Source of the DNA: CAYPHJ01 sp964410485
GTDB lineage: Bacteria > Desulfobacterota > Binatia > UBA9968
Reading direction: 5' to 3'
Length of the DNA stretch: 21,327 nt
Assembly: GCA_964410485.1 (NCBI GenBank)
Contig: CAYPHJ010000079.1
Span: 1 to 21,327 of the forward strand
Each line of letters starts with the position of its first letter. Position 1 is the stretch's first letter. Of the stretch, positions 13,583 to 21,252 are shown piece by piece. Position numbers and translations under genes: made by a program. The notes under the pieces are model-generated. The model had not been told where the DNA came from. It saw nothing but the letters and a program-made list of their open reading frames with translations, and made no database searches.

Positions 13583-14683
13583 ATGACCACCGTTTTATCG
13601 CAGGCCGTCGTTGACGTGGAAAAAGTTTTTCCGGGCGGTGAGACAATTACAGCCGTCTTTTCATTTCCGGCGGATCGCCATCATGTCGCAGTTCTTTTTG
13701 GTCCCTCCGGTGCCGGCAAAACGACAATTCTGAGGTCCCTCGCGGGACTCGAGCGGCCGAACAGCGGCAACATCCGGTTCGCCGATGAAGTTTGGTTCGA
13801 CGCCGAGGCGCGGATCATGTTGCCGCCGCAAAAGCGCTCCATCGGCTACGTGTTTCAAGACTACGCCCTTTTTTCACATCTCACGGTGGAGCAGAACGTC
13901 GCCTATGGCCTGAAGGAAAGAACGCGCGGGGATCGAGCGCGCAAGGTCGAATCGATACTCCAAACGGTGCAACTCGACGGTCTGGCGGATCGCAAGCCCA
14001 AGGAGCTTTCCGGCGGCCAGCAGCAACGGGTCGCGCTGGCCCGTGCTCTGGTGCGTGAACCGCAGCTGCTGCTCCTCGACGAACCGATGTCGGCTCTGGA
14101 CCTGCCAACGCGCAAACATGTGCGTGGCGAATTCGCCAGGCTGCTGCGCGAACTGCGCATCCCCACGGTGCTCGTGACCCACGATTGGACCGAAGCTCTT
14201 TCCCTCGGAGATCAATTGGTCGTCATGGTCGGCGGCAAGGTACGCCAGATTGGCCGACCAGAAGAGGTCTTTAGCGAGCCGATGGATGTCGATGTCGCAC
14301 GTTCGCTCGGTGTGGAGACTATCGTGGCGGGAAACATCACATCGCGGCATGAAGATCTCGTCGCGGTCCGTGTAGGCGAAGCTTCCCTGTGGGCGCTGGA
14401 CCCGGGCGAGGATATGCGCGAAGTCTATGTCTGCCTCCGCGCGGAAGACGTCACCTTGGAAAGGTCGCTTGGGATTGCCGGCAGCGCGCGCAATCGCCTC
14501 AAAGGCGTCATCCTTGAGATCACGCCGACAGGGCCATTGACGCAAATCAAGCTCGACGTCGGTTTTCCCCTCACCTGCGCGGTGACCCGCCAAGCGGTGC
14601 ATGAGTTGGGTTTGAAACCGGAAGAGAAGGTCGTCGCCGTGATCAAAGCCTTCGCAGTCCGGCTCATACCGCGCCACTCATGA
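13583..14683 (+). CDS. modC: Molybdate ABC transporter ATP-binding protein with TOBE domain
   Basis: The 366-residue protein has Walker A GPSGAGKTT (40-48), Q-loop FQDYALF (~91), signature LSGGQQQR (142-149), Walker B LLLLDEPMSALD (162-173) and H-loop VTHDWTEA (~198). The C-terminal ~65 residues (from SARNRLKGVILEITPTG) form a TOBE/Mop-like domain that in ModC binds molybdate and causes trans-inhibition. It starts seven bases after modB. Its stop overlaps an ATGA whose frame leads into the decayed permease, suggesting that an intact fourth gene was once translationally coupled. Confidence 0.95.
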   Translation: MTTVLSQAVVDVEKVFPGGETITAVFSFPADRHHVAVLFGPSGAGKTTILRSLAGLERPNSGNIRFADEVWFDAEARIMLPPQKRSIGYVFQDYALFSHLTVEQNVAYGLKERTRGDRARKVESILQTVQLDGLADRKPKELSGGQQQRVALARALVREPQLLLLDEPMSALDLPTRKHVRGEFARLLRELRIPTVLVTHDWTEALSLGDQLVVMVGGKVRQIGRPEEVFSEPMDVDVARSLGVETIVAGNITSRHEDLVAVRVGEASLWALDPGEDMREVYVCLRAEDVTLERSLGIAGSARNRLKGVILEITPTGPLTQIKLDVGFPLTCAVTRQAVHELGLKPEEKVVAVIKAFAVRLIPRHS

Positions 14684-14689
14684 TCTGGA

Positions 14690-15120
14690 GCAGGCGCGCG
14701 GCGAGATCTCGATTTACGACAGCGTGCCATTGATCTCGGAGGTCGGAGCTTTTTTTCGCTCGGCGTCGGTCTTGCCGCCACAACGCTGATCCTACCGTTC
14801 GGCATCGCGCTTGCTTGGCTGTTCGTGCGCAAGGAGTGGCCGCTCAAAAGCGTGATCGAACGATCGTCTTGCTGCCGCTGGGTCATGCCGTCGGTTTCGA
14901 CGGGATTGATCCTGCTCAAAATCTTCAGCCGCCGCAGCCCACTGGGCCAATGGCTTTATGAGCGTGGCATCGAGATTGTCTTCAACTGGAAATGCGTGCT
15001 CATCTCCATGTCGGTCATGTCCTTTCCGCTTCTCGTCCGCTCCGTGCAGACTTCGTTTGCAGCAGCGAATCCGCGGCTCGAACGGATCGCCGGGCGTTGC
15101 AAAGAGCCCGCGTATTCAAA
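14690..15120 (+). pseudogene. Decayed second ModB-like permease remnant
   Basis: Directly after modC the sequence still encodes permease motifs, but split over frames. EISIYDSV near 14702 resembles SIEIYDHV of ModB. After a frameshift, LGVGLAATTLILPFGIALAW (from ~14759) matches the ModB N-terminus. Near 14860-14885 one lost and one gained base turn an expected TIVLLPLVMPS into unrelated residues. MPSVSTGLILLKIFSRRSPL, FNWKCVLI and MSFPLLVRSVQTSF then follow to NPRLERIA, where another frame change precedes an abrupt end. There is no usable start, and the C-terminal half is missing. The frame runs on by chance into the cytochrome gene, so a fused reading of 14825-15682 should be avoided. This remnant fills the ~545-bp space between modC and the cytochrome gene. 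Confidence 0.8.
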
Positions 15121-15229
15121 TAGATGTTCTCTGAGCACGCCGGGCCTGTCGGGTCGAGGTCTGACGAGAAGTCTGTTAGACTCACTACCGCCCCTTTGGC
15201 AGGAAACGTTTCGGCAGAACGCAGTTTGG

Positions 15230-15682
15230 ATGATGACACGATACCTCTTGTTATTAGCGATCGTTTGTTTAATACCCCTGGGCTGCGGTCGCAACGAAAG
15301 AATGGACAATCTCTACGCGCAACGCTGCTTTAGCTGCCATGGTCCGTCGGGCCAAGGGGACGGTCCTATAGCCGCATCTTTGCCGGTGCCGCCGACCGAT
15401 TTTCGGGAGACCGTGCAGCGTAAAAGCAACGCTCAAATCCGCCGGATTATTGCAGAGGGTCGAGGCACCATGCCGGCTTTTCATCCCGCACTGGATCCGT
15501 CCGAGATCACGGATATGGCTCAGATGGTCCGATTGCTTAGCCGCGAGGGGCGTGACATCAGCTGGTGGGAAAGATTTGACGCTCTGGTGATAGCCCACTG
15601 TAGCATTCCATGGGAAGTCGTATTGGGTTATGACAACTCGGCGGAAAACGGAGCCGGGTCGGAGGATGGAGCCAAGCCATAA
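15230..15682 (+). CDS. Monoheme c-type cytochrome, probable lipoprotein
   Basis: The 150-residue product starts at ATGATG with a short hydrophobic signal (MMTRYLLLLAIVCLIPLGC). The Cys at 19 looks like a lipid-modified residue, although Pro at -3 is not ideal for a lipobox. The heme attachment site is CFSCH (residues 33-37, after LYAQR), followed by GPSGQGDGP. The distal ligand is probably Met81 in GTMPAFHPAL, then SEITDMAQMVR, typical of cbb3-subunit-III-like class I cytochromes. The C-terminal ~40 residues are not part of the fold. It would carry electrons in the periplasm. No partner oxidase or reductase is encoded nearby, so the pathway is unknown. It lies just after the permease remnant and may have arrived with it. 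Confidence 0.85.
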   Translation: MMTRYLLLLAIVCLIPLGCGRNERMDNLYAQRCFSCHGPSGQGDGPIAASLPVPPTDFRETVQRKSNAQIRRIIAEGRGTMPAFHPALDPSEITDMAQMVRLLSREGRDISWWERFDALVIAHCSIPWEVVLGYDNSAENGAGSEDGAKP

Positions 15683-15767
15683 ATCTCTTTGGAGCGCTGG
15701 CTGGACTCGTTTTTCAGGTTGGGCGGATCGTTCCCAATTCGGCTGTTCGCTTCAGCCGCAATTCAGC

Positions 15768-15796
15768 TTGACAAGGAATAGGGTTGAAACTAAACT
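15768..15796 (+). promoter_or_regulatory. Sigma-70-type promoter for the zapB-zapA operon
   Basis: TTGACA at 15768-15773, a 17-base spacer and TAAACT at 15791-15796. Transcription would start near 15803, giving a leader of about 20 bases to the ATG at 15825. It is the only good promoter match in the 142-bp gap. Confidence 0.6.
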
Positions 15797-15824
15797 CAAA
15801 CATGAGTTTTCGTCGCAGAGTCCC

Positions 15825-16055
15825 ATGAGTGCCGACAATATCGAACAATTGGAAGAGAAAATAAATCGGCTGATCGAACAGCACGAGCGGGTCAAAAGAG
15901 AAAAGGCATCCGTCGAGAAAAAGCTCCAGCAGAAGGAGTCCGAGTGGCATCACCTGAAGGGGCAGCTGCGGCAGTACGAGCGCGAGCGTCTCGAAATCAA
16001 AGACCGTTTGGACAAAATTATCGGCCAATTTACGAGCCTCGATTTACCCGAATAG
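15825..16055 (+). CDS. ZapB-like small coiled-coil protein
   Basis: The product, MSADNIEQLEEKINRLIEQH and onward, is 76 residues, almost entirely heptad-patterned charged coiled coil, with GQFTSLDLPE at the end. An in-frame start at 15630 would overlap the cytochrome gene and lie upstream of the promoter at 15768, so I reject it. It is immediately followed by zapA (12 bases), and in many deltaproteobacteria a short coiled-coil gene occupies this place. ZapB in E. coli is a coiled coil that joins ZapA to the division apparatus. Sequence identity cannot confirm ZapB because coiled coils look alike. The role in Z-ring organisation is inferred from the neighbour. Confidence 0.82.
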   Translation: MSADNIEQLEEKINRLIEQHERVKREKASVEKKLQQKESEWHHLKGQLRQYERERLEIKDRLDKIIGQFTSLDLPE

Positions 16056-16067
16056 CCGGAGAGGAAA

Positions 16068-16346
16068 ATGAAAAGGGCGTTGGAGGTTGAGATTCTCGGC
16101 CAGCGGTTCACCATTAGCAGTGATGCTGACGAAGCGTACATGTTGACGGTGGCACGCTATGTCGATGACAAAATGCAGGAGCTATTGCGTTCGGCCAAGC
16201 CCCTCGCCAAGGCAAACATCGGCATGCTGGCGGCACTCAATATTGCGGATGAGTACTATCGACTGAAGGACGCGCACGAAAACATGTTGCGCAGGGTAAA
16301 CCAGCTATCTAAGAAACTGTCGGTGTCTTTGACTGAGGAGGGTTAA
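16068..16346 (+). CDS. zapA: Cell division protein ZapA
   Basis: The 92-residue protein starts with EVEILGQRFTISSDADEAYM, the typical ZapA opening. YVDDKMQELLRSAKPLAKAN follows (the VD-KM motif of the globular head), then LNIADEYYRLKD leading into a C-terminal coiled coil. GGAGAGG lies before the ATG. ZapA tetramers crosslink FtsZ protofilaments at mid-cell. The order zapA, spacer, 5-FCL gene is conserved across many proteobacteria, with 6S RNA often in the spacer. Confidence 0.93.
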   Translation: MKRALEVEILGQRFTISSDADEAYMLTVARYVDDKMQELLRSAKPLAKANIGMLAALNIADEYYRLKDAHENMLRRVNQLSKKLSVSLTEEG

Positions 16347-16686
16347 CAACATCGATTGGAGTCGTTCCCCTGCTGGGTGCATGATCAGCGGAGGTAACTT
16401 GGAATCAACAAAATAATAACAAGGTCGCTGTCGCTTGACGCCGTTGCAAGCCCAACACGCGCAAGGCAAAATTTAGCGCCCAGGTTTGGTTGATCCACTG
16501 AAACCGCACGATGCGGGGAACTTGAAGCTCGGTGCGTGCAGAGATGAAGAAACGAGGAAAAGCGATAGCAATGGATCTTGTCTTTTGGTTTCTTGCTTTC
16601 TTGGATTCTACAAGAGTTTGGCGATCACTTATAGAAAGACCTAAGAATCAGGTGCTTATTCCGCTGCTAACCGTTGATAGAGTCAT

Positions 16687-16709
16687 GGCTCTCGTGGCCA
16701 TCGAGAGTC
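16687..16709 (+). other. Hairpin in the zapA-fau spacer
   Basis: GGCTCTCG (16687-16694) pairs with CGAGAGTC (16702-16709) over eight base pairs including one G-U, with a 7-base loop. No T-run follows, so it is not an intrinsic terminator. Confidence 0.55.
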
Positions 16710-16713
16710 GGCT

Positions 16714-16758
16714 GTCTAGGGGTCCAACCGTTTTGACTCGCAGATTGGACCTTTAGAC
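16714..16758 (+). other. 14-bp stem-loop in the zapA-fau spacer
   Basis: GTCTAGGGGTCCAA (16714-16727) pairs with TTGGACCTTTAGAC (16745-16758), all 14 positions pairing with two G-U wobbles, around a 17-base loop. It directly follows the hairpin at 16687-16709 and ends 55 bases before the 5-FCL start. The wobbles make it asymmetric, favouring folding of the plus-strand RNA. Confidence 0.6.
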
Positions 16759-16813
16759 ACAGTTTTGCGATCCTCTTTCTCATCCTCTCTCGCCCACCCC
16801 TCTCCGTCTGGGT

Positions 16814-17428
16814 ATGTGGGGAGCCACGATTACAGAAAAAAAACGCGTGTTGCGAGCTGCGGCGCTTGCCAAACGTAGCGCGCTTTCACCGGAGGAGTGT
16901 TTCTCCCGCAGTGCCTTGATCCAGGGGAGAGCTGTCTCCTTTGTCGGCTACATCGCTGCACGCGGGGTCGCCCTCTACAGTCCTGTTCAAAATGAGGTTC
17001 GTACCGATCAAATTTTGCAGCATGCGCTGCAGGCACCAAAACAGGTATTTTATCCCAAGGCGATGCCCCAGGGTGTGCTGCAATTGGTACAGATCGCTTC
17101 AGCCGGTGATCTGCAAATTGGTCGCTTTGGAATCCCCGAGCCAGTAGGTGACCGTCAGCTCTGGCAGGCCGAAGGGGAGCGGATTGTGTTCGTCCCGGGG
17201 GTGCTCTTCGATTGCCGAGGCAACCGGCTGGGCCGGGGCCAAGGCTGGTATGATCGGTTACTGGGAGAGCTGCATGGGCAGGCTACGTGCGTGGGATTGG
17301 CGTATGATTTTCAGCTCGCCCACGAGGTTCCTGTCGAAGAGTGGGATCAAAAGGTCCATTTTATCGTCACTGAAAAGCGGCTGATCGACTGTGTCCGTGA
17401 GCCGATCCGGCCGAATCGGGCTCCATAG
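16814..17428 (+). CDS. fau: 5-formyltetrahydrofolate cyclo-ligase
   Basis: The 204-residue protein converts 5-formyl-THF to 5,10-methenyl-THF using ATP, rescuing a dead-end folate in the cytoplasm. The signature is FVPGVLFDCRGNRLGRGQGW (residues 126-145, followed by YDR). It is close to the consensus VPG-AFD--G-RLG-G-GYYDR, with the second Gly of GGG-Y changed to Gln. Upstream, ALYSPVQNEVRTD and VFYPKAMPQG are also typical. N-terminal KRSALSPEE matches the phosphate-binding R/K region. The ATG lacks a strong Shine-Dalgarno. It lies 29 bp upstream of rny. Confidence 0.92.
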   Translation: MWGATITEKKRVLRAAALAKRSALSPEECFSRSALIQGRAVSFVGYIAARGVALYSPVQNEVRTDQILQHALQAPKQVFYPKAMPQGVLQLVQIASAGDLQIGRFGIPEPVGDRQLWQAEGERIVFVPGVLFDCRGNRLGRGQGWYDRLLGELHGQATCVGLAYDFQLAHEVPVEEWDQKVHFIVTEKRLIDCVREPIRPNRAP

Positions 17429-17433
17429 TTTTT
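17399..17433 (+). terminator. Weak hairpin with T-run at the end of the 5-FCL gene
   Basis: GAGCCGAT (17399-17406) pairs with ATCGGGCTC (17415-17423) with one bulged base and an 8-base loop. TTTTT (17429-17433) follows six bases after the stem. It overlaps the stop codon of the 5-FCL gene and precedes the strong rny ribosome site. It could attenuate rather than end transcription. Confidence 0.3.
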
Positions 17434-17457
17434 ATTCCGAGGAAAGGAGGTGCCGGT

Positions 17458-19023
17458 GTGGAGTACAGCATAGTGTTCGGTGTGGTTGGTTTGTTGTTGG
17501 GAGCTATCGTGACCCTGGTTATTGCCTGGGTTCGGCGCAAGCAAGAAAAAATACAACTGGAGCTGGCCAAGAGCACTGCGAGCCGAATCATCGAAGAAGC
17601 CAAGAAAGACGCGGCGTCAATCAAAAAAGAGGCCGAGATTCAGGCCAAGGATAGTCTCCTCAAGGAACGTCTGGATTTTGAAAAGGAGGTCCGGGAAACG
17701 CGCCGGGAATTACAAAATCAAGAGCGGCGCGTCATTAGCAAGGAGGAAGGGATCGACAAGCGTCTCGAATCGATCGAGAAGCGGGAGGATGAGCTCAGCA
17801 GGCGGGAAGTCTCGTTGAAACTCAAAGAAAAAAGTGTGGATGAGAAAGGCTCCGAATGTGATCGCCACATCTCTGAGGCACGAAGACAATTGGAACAGGT
17901 CGCAGGACTGACGCGGGAAGAGGCGAAAAAGACTCTCATGGATGAGATGCTGGATGAGGCCCTGCACGAATCCGCTAAGCGGATACGCGTCATTGAAGAA
18001 GAAGCCAAGGAGGAGGCCGCTCGAAAGAGCCAAAAAATTGTCGCCCTGGCCATTGAGCGGCTGGCGGGCGATTTTGTCGCGGAACGGTCGGTTACAGTCG
18101 TTCCGCTGCCCAACGATGAGCTCAAGGGAAAAATCATCGGTCGAGAGGGCCGTAACATTCGCGCTCTCGAGGCAGCCACCGGCATTGATCTGATCGTTGA
18201 CGATACGCCGGAAACAGTTGTCATTTCGGGCCATAATCCTATCCGCCGTGAGATTGCTCGGTTATCGCTGGAAAAGCTAATCTCGGATGGGCGTATTCAT
18301 CCCGGCCGAATCGAAGAGGTGGTGCGTAAGTCCGAACAGGAGTTGGAGGAAGCCATTCGCGAAGCCGGCCAAAAGGCGATCTTTGATGTTGGGGTTCATG
18401 GCGTTCATCCCGAACTGATAAAGCTCCTCGGCCGGCTGAAGTATCGATACAGCTACGCGCAAAACGTGCTGCTTCATTCGATTGAGGCGGCGTTCATTTG
18501 CGGAGTCATGGCAGCGGAGCTAGGTTTAAACGAGAAGCAAGCGCGGAGGGCTGCGCTGTTGCACGATATCGGAAAAGCTGTTGATCACGAGGTGGAGGGG
18601 TCGCACGCGATAATCGGCGCGGAGCTGGCTCGGAAATACGGGGAGTCTCCCAAAATCGTCAACGCCATTGCGGCGCATCATGAAGACGTAAGGGCCGAAA
18701 CGATCTTGGCACCCCTGGTCGATGCCGCCGATGCGCTGTCAGGCGCTCGCCCGGGAGCGCGCCGAGAAATGATGGAAAGTTACGTCCGGCGGCTCGAAGA
18801 GCTGGAGCGAATCACAAACTCTTTCAAAGGTGTTGAAAAGTCGTATGCGGTCCAAGCCGGCAGAGAGATTCGCATCATCGTGGCACACGACCTCGTGTCG
18901 GATGACGAGGCGGCGCGCATGGCCCGAGAGATCGCACGCAAAATCGAAAGCGAAATGACGTACCCGGGCCAGATTAAAGTTACGGTGATCCGCGAGGTCA
19001 GAGCCGTGGATTATGCGAAATAG
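17458..19023 (+). CDS. rny: Ribonuclease Y
   Basis: It starts at GTG with AAAGGAGG about eight bases upstream. The 521-residue protein has an N-terminal membrane helix (residues ~5-23, FGVVGLLLGAIVTLVIAWV), a long charged coiled coil (~30-190), a KH RNA-binding domain with GREGRNIRALEAATGIDLIV (~228-247), and an HD phosphohydrolase domain whose metal-binding His369-Asp370 sits in LLHDIGKAVDHE. Length and active-site position are almost the same as in Bacillus subtilis RNase Y. It is a membrane-anchored endonuclease that starts mRNA decay. The next gene, ymdB, is its common neighbour in many phyla. Confidence 0.97.
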   Translation: MEYSIVFGVVGLLLGAIVTLVIAWVRRKQEKIQLELAKSTASRIIEEAKKDAASIKKEAEIQAKDSLLKERLDFEKEVRETRRELQNQERRVISKEEGIDKRLESIEKREDELSRREVSLKLKEKSVDEKGSECDRHISEARRQLEQVAGLTREEAKKTLMDEMLDEALHESAKRIRVIEEEAKEEAARKSQKIVALAIERLAGDFVAERSVTVVPLPNDELKGKIIGREGRNIRALEAATGIDLIVDDTPETVVISGHNPIRREIARLSLEKLISDGRIHPGRIEEVVRKSEQELEEAIREAGQKAIFDVGVHGVHPELIKLLGRLKYRYSYAQNVLLHSIEAAFICGVMAAELGLNEKQARRAALLHDIGKAVDHEVEGSHAIIGAELARKYGESPKIVNAIAAHHEDVRAETILAPLVDAADALSGARPGARREMMESYVRRLEELERITNSFKGVEKSYAVQAGREIRIIVAHDLVSDDEAARMAREIARKIESEMTYPGQIKVTVIREVRAVDYAK

Positions 19024-19101
19024 GAAGGACGTGTTCGCGACTCGTGACCGAACCGAACCTTTAAATTTCCAATCCGACAAACGAGCACGAGCACGAAAGC
19101 T

Positions 19102-19890
19102 ATGCGTATTTTGATACTCGGGGACGTGGTTGGCCGGCCGGGACGAACGGCAGTCCGAGAGCTCGCTCCTGGATTGATCAAACGAGACGGTATCGATCTG
19201 GCTATCGCGAACGCTGAAAATGCCGCGGGCGGCATGGGGGTGGACATCAAGAGCGCTGAAGATCTTCTTTCAGGCGGTCTCCATGTTCTGACATCGGGTA
19301 ATCATATCTGGAAGAAAAAAGAGATCTTCCCCTATCTCAACGAGTATGATCACCTGCTGCGGCCGGCGAATTTCCCGGCCGGTGCGCCGGGGCGAGGTTG
19401 GTGCAAGTGGGAAAATCGGAATGGCTTAAAGGCGCTCATCGTGAATGTACAAGGACGGGTTTTCATGCCCCAACACGTTGACGACCCGTTTCGCTGCGTA
19501 GATCGGATCCTGAACGACCATGGGCAGCATGCGCCGGTGATTATCGTGGATATGCATGCAGAGGCGACGTCCGAAAAAATGGCCATGGGGTGGTATCTCG
19601 ATGGGCGAGCCTCAGTGGTGTTCGGCACTCACACTCATGTCCAAACAGCCGATGAGAGGGTTTCGGCCCAAGGCACTGCCTACATCACCGATCTCGGCAT
19701 GTGCGGACCCTTGGATTCGGTCATCGGCATCGAAAAAGAGGCTGTGATCAACGGTTTTATTACTCAGCTTCCGCGCAAGTTCGAAATCGCCAAGGGTGAT
19801 GTCGTCTTGCAAGGAGTGATCGTTGACGTCGATGAGCGCAGCGGTAAGGCTCAGCACATTCGTCGCCTGCGGCTTTCTTGGGAAGGGTAG
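19102..19890 (+). CDS. ymdB: YmdB-family metallophosphoesterase (2',3'-cAMP phosphodiesterase type)
   Basis: The 262-residue protein has the dinuclear metal site of the TIGR00282 family: Asp8 (LILGDVVG), Glu39-Asn40 (NAENAAGG), Asn67-His68 (TSGNHIW), His152 (VDMHAEATSEK) and His177/His179 (FGTHTHVQTAD). This closely follows the numbering of B. subtilis YmdB. Family members hydrolyse phosphodiesters such as 2',3'-cAMP and influence developmental switching. The gene follows rny by 78 bp, a conserved pairing, and its stop is six bases before tyrS. Confidence 0.95.
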   Translation: MRILILGDVVGRPGRTAVRELAPGLIKRDGIDLAIANAENAAGGMGVDIKSAEDLLSGGLHVLTSGNHIWKKKEIFPYLNEYDHLLRPANFPAGAPGRGWCKWENRNGLKALIVNVQGRVFMPQHVDDPFRCVDRILNDHGQHAPVIIVDMHAEATSEKMAMGWYLDGRASVVFGTHTHVQTADERVSAQGTAYITDLGMCGPLDSVIGIEKEAVINGFITQLPRKFEIAKGDVVLQGVIVDVDERSGKAQHIRRLRLSWEG

Positions 19891-19895
19891 GTACG

Positions 19896-21092
19896 ATGTT
19901 CCAGGACATTGCGACACAGCTGGAAATTATTAAACGCGGTGCCTCTGAGGTGATTCCGGAGGATGAACTCATTAACAAACTGAAACGCGGGCGGCCGTTA
20001 ACAGTCAAGGCCGGGTTCGATCCGACGGCGCCGGATCTGCATCTCGGTCACACGGTGCTGATTCAGAAAATGAAACAGTTCCAGGAACTGGGCCATCGGG
20101 TGATTTTCTTGATCGGAGACTTTACCGGACTCATCGGCGATCCATCCGGGAGGTCCGAGACCCGCAAGCAGCTGACGCGAGTTGAGGTTCAGAAAAACGC
20201 TCAGACATACAAAGAGCAGATCTTCAAAATGCTCGACCCTAACTCCACGGTAATTGAATTCAATCATCGCTGGATGGAAAAAATGGACGCGGTCTCCCTG
20301 ATTGAGCTCAGCGCCAAATACACGGTGGCGCGAATGCTCGAACGGGAAGATTTCAAGCAACGTTACCGCAAACAGCAGTCCATTGGAATTCACGAATTTC
20401 TCTATCCTCTCATCCAGGGTTATGACTCGGTTGTCTTGCAAGCCGATGTGGAGTTGGGAGGGACCGACCAGCGATTCAATCTCCTTATAGGTAGAGAGTT
20501 ACAGCGTGAATACGGTCAGGAACCACAAGTGGTAGTGACCATGCCGCTCCTCGAAGGCACAGACGGCGTGCAGAAGATGAGCAAATCTTTGGGCAACTAC
20601 ATTGGGATCAACGAACCGCCTGAAGAGATGTTCGGTAAGATCATGTCGATATCGGACGAGCTGATGTGGCGTTACTATGAGCTTCTCAGCGACGCGGATT
20701 TGATTAGCATTGAGCAGATGCGATCCGACGTGAATTCCGGAAAGTTCCATCCGATGGAGATCAAGAAATCTCTCGCTACCGAGTTGGTGGCGCGGTTTCA
20801 TGGCTCGGCGGCGGCGCACTCTGCGCACGAGTATTTCGCAGCGCGTCATCAAAAGAGGAGTGTGCCCGAAGGCGTAAGGAAGCGCTTTTCGGTCTCGGAG
20901 CCGGTCTGGATCTGCCGGCTTCTGATAGATCTGGAGTTTGCAAAATCGGGAAGCGAGGCGCGCAGACTCATTGCGCAGGGCGCCGTTAGGATCGATGGAC
21001 AGGTCGTTAGCGACGTGAATTTTGAGTTCCGGCGTGATCAACATCGAGTGGTCGAGGTAGGAAAGAACAGGATTGCTCAAATAGCGAGCTGA
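19896..21092 (+). CDS. tyrS: Tyrosyl-tRNA synthetase
   Basis: I take the ATG at 19896 (MFQDIATQLEIIKRG), with GGAAGGG upstream, rather than an in-frame start at 19878 inside ymdB. The 398-residue class I enzyme has the HIGH motif as HLGH (49-52, in FDPTAPDLHLGHT), tyrosine-site segments GDFTGLIGDPSGRS and QGYDSVVLQADVELGGTDQR, KMSKS (227-231), and a C-terminal S4 RNA-binding domain (~336-380, FAKSGSEARRLIAQGAVRID). Length and motif spacing fit the TyrZ-like bacterial branch rather than E. coli TyrS. It charges tRNA-Tyr in the cytoplasm. It is the last gene before the rRNA promoter region. Confidence 0.97.
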   Translation: MFQDIATQLEIIKRGASEVIPEDELINKLKRGRPLTVKAGFDPTAPDLHLGHTVLIQKMKQFQELGHRVIFLIGDFTGLIGDPSGRSETRKQLTRVEVQKNAQTYKEQIFKMLDPNSTVIEFNHRWMEKMDAVSLIELSAKYTVARMLEREDFKQRYRKQQSIGIHEFLYPLIQGYDSVVLQADVELGGTDQRFNLLIGRELQREYGQEPQVVVTMPLLEGTDGVQKMSKSLGNYIGINEPPEEMFGKIMSISDELMWRYYELLSDADLISIEQMRSDVNSGKFHPMEIKKSLATELVARFHGSAAAHSAHEYFAARHQKRSVPEGVRKRFSVSEPVWICRLLIDLEFAKSGSEARRLIAQGAVRIDGQVVSDVNFEFRRDQHRVVEVGKNRIAQIAS

Positions 21093-21120
21093 TTTTATTG
21101 TTAAGTTTGGCGGCCTGGCC

Positions 21121-21148
21121 TTGACATGGTCGTCGCGCTGGTTATAGT
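21121..21148 (+). promoter_or_regulatory. Upstream rRNA-operon promoter (P1)
   Basis: TTGACA (21121-21126), 16-base spacer, TATAGT (21143-21148): a near-consensus sigma-70 promoter 28 bases after the tyrS stop. A further TTGACA begins at its last base but has no good -10 partner. Confidence 0.65.
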
Positions 21149-21222
21149 TGACAGTCTGGATGAGAAATCGAAGCGTATCGGCATAGTCGGTAACTAGTCG
21201 TCGTGTTTTTCTCCTAGCCTTC

Positions 21223-21251
21223 TTGACAAGCTCCGCGTGTTTTTCTATAAA
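21223..21251 (+). promoter_or_regulatory. Downstream rRNA-operon promoter (P2)
   Basis: TTGACA (21223-21228), a 17-base spacer and TATAAA (21246-21251) form an excellent sigma-70 promoter. An 11-base direct repeat CGTGTTTTTCT occurs at 21202-21212 and 21236-21246, the second copy lying in the spacer. Transcription would start near 21258. Confidence 0.75.
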
Positions 21252-21252
21252 G

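Larger units (their letters stand above)
16347..16813 (+). other. 467-bp non-coding spacer between zapA and the 5-FCL gene; candidate structured RNA locus
   Basis: No convincing gene lies here. In many proteobacteria this position between zapA and ygfA/fau holds 6S RNA (ssrS), but I could not recognise its conserved bubble with certainty. The segment TTCCCCTG near 16365 is the only vague resemblance. Structure is present: a stem at 16366-16394, CCGCA-CGA-TGCGG around 16507-16519, and the two strong hairpins listed separately at 16687-16758. A 74-codon frame at 16532-16756 looks spurious. Confidence 0.4.

Noticed and set aside
13874..14677. Minus-strand open frame of 267 codons
   Set aside because: Antisense shadow of modC.
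14825..15682. A fused permease-cytochrome protein of 285 residues
   Set aside because: The first half is a frameshifted permease remnant. The cytochrome has its own start and signal peptide at 15230, so the joined frame is accidental.
15630..16055. A 141-residue version of the ZapB-like protein
   Set aside because: The first 65 codons overlap the cytochrome gene and lie upstream of or inside the promoter at 15768-15796.
16490..16560. Possible group II intron remnant (GGGGAACTT and GTGCGTGC segments recall intron domain sequences)
   Set aside because: The domain V pattern with its AGC triad and tetraloop is not present, and no reverse transcriptase fragment lies nearby.
16532..16756. Plus-strand 74-codon frame in the zapA-fau spacer
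   Set aside because: It covers the two RNA hairpins, has no ribosome site and shows no family signature.
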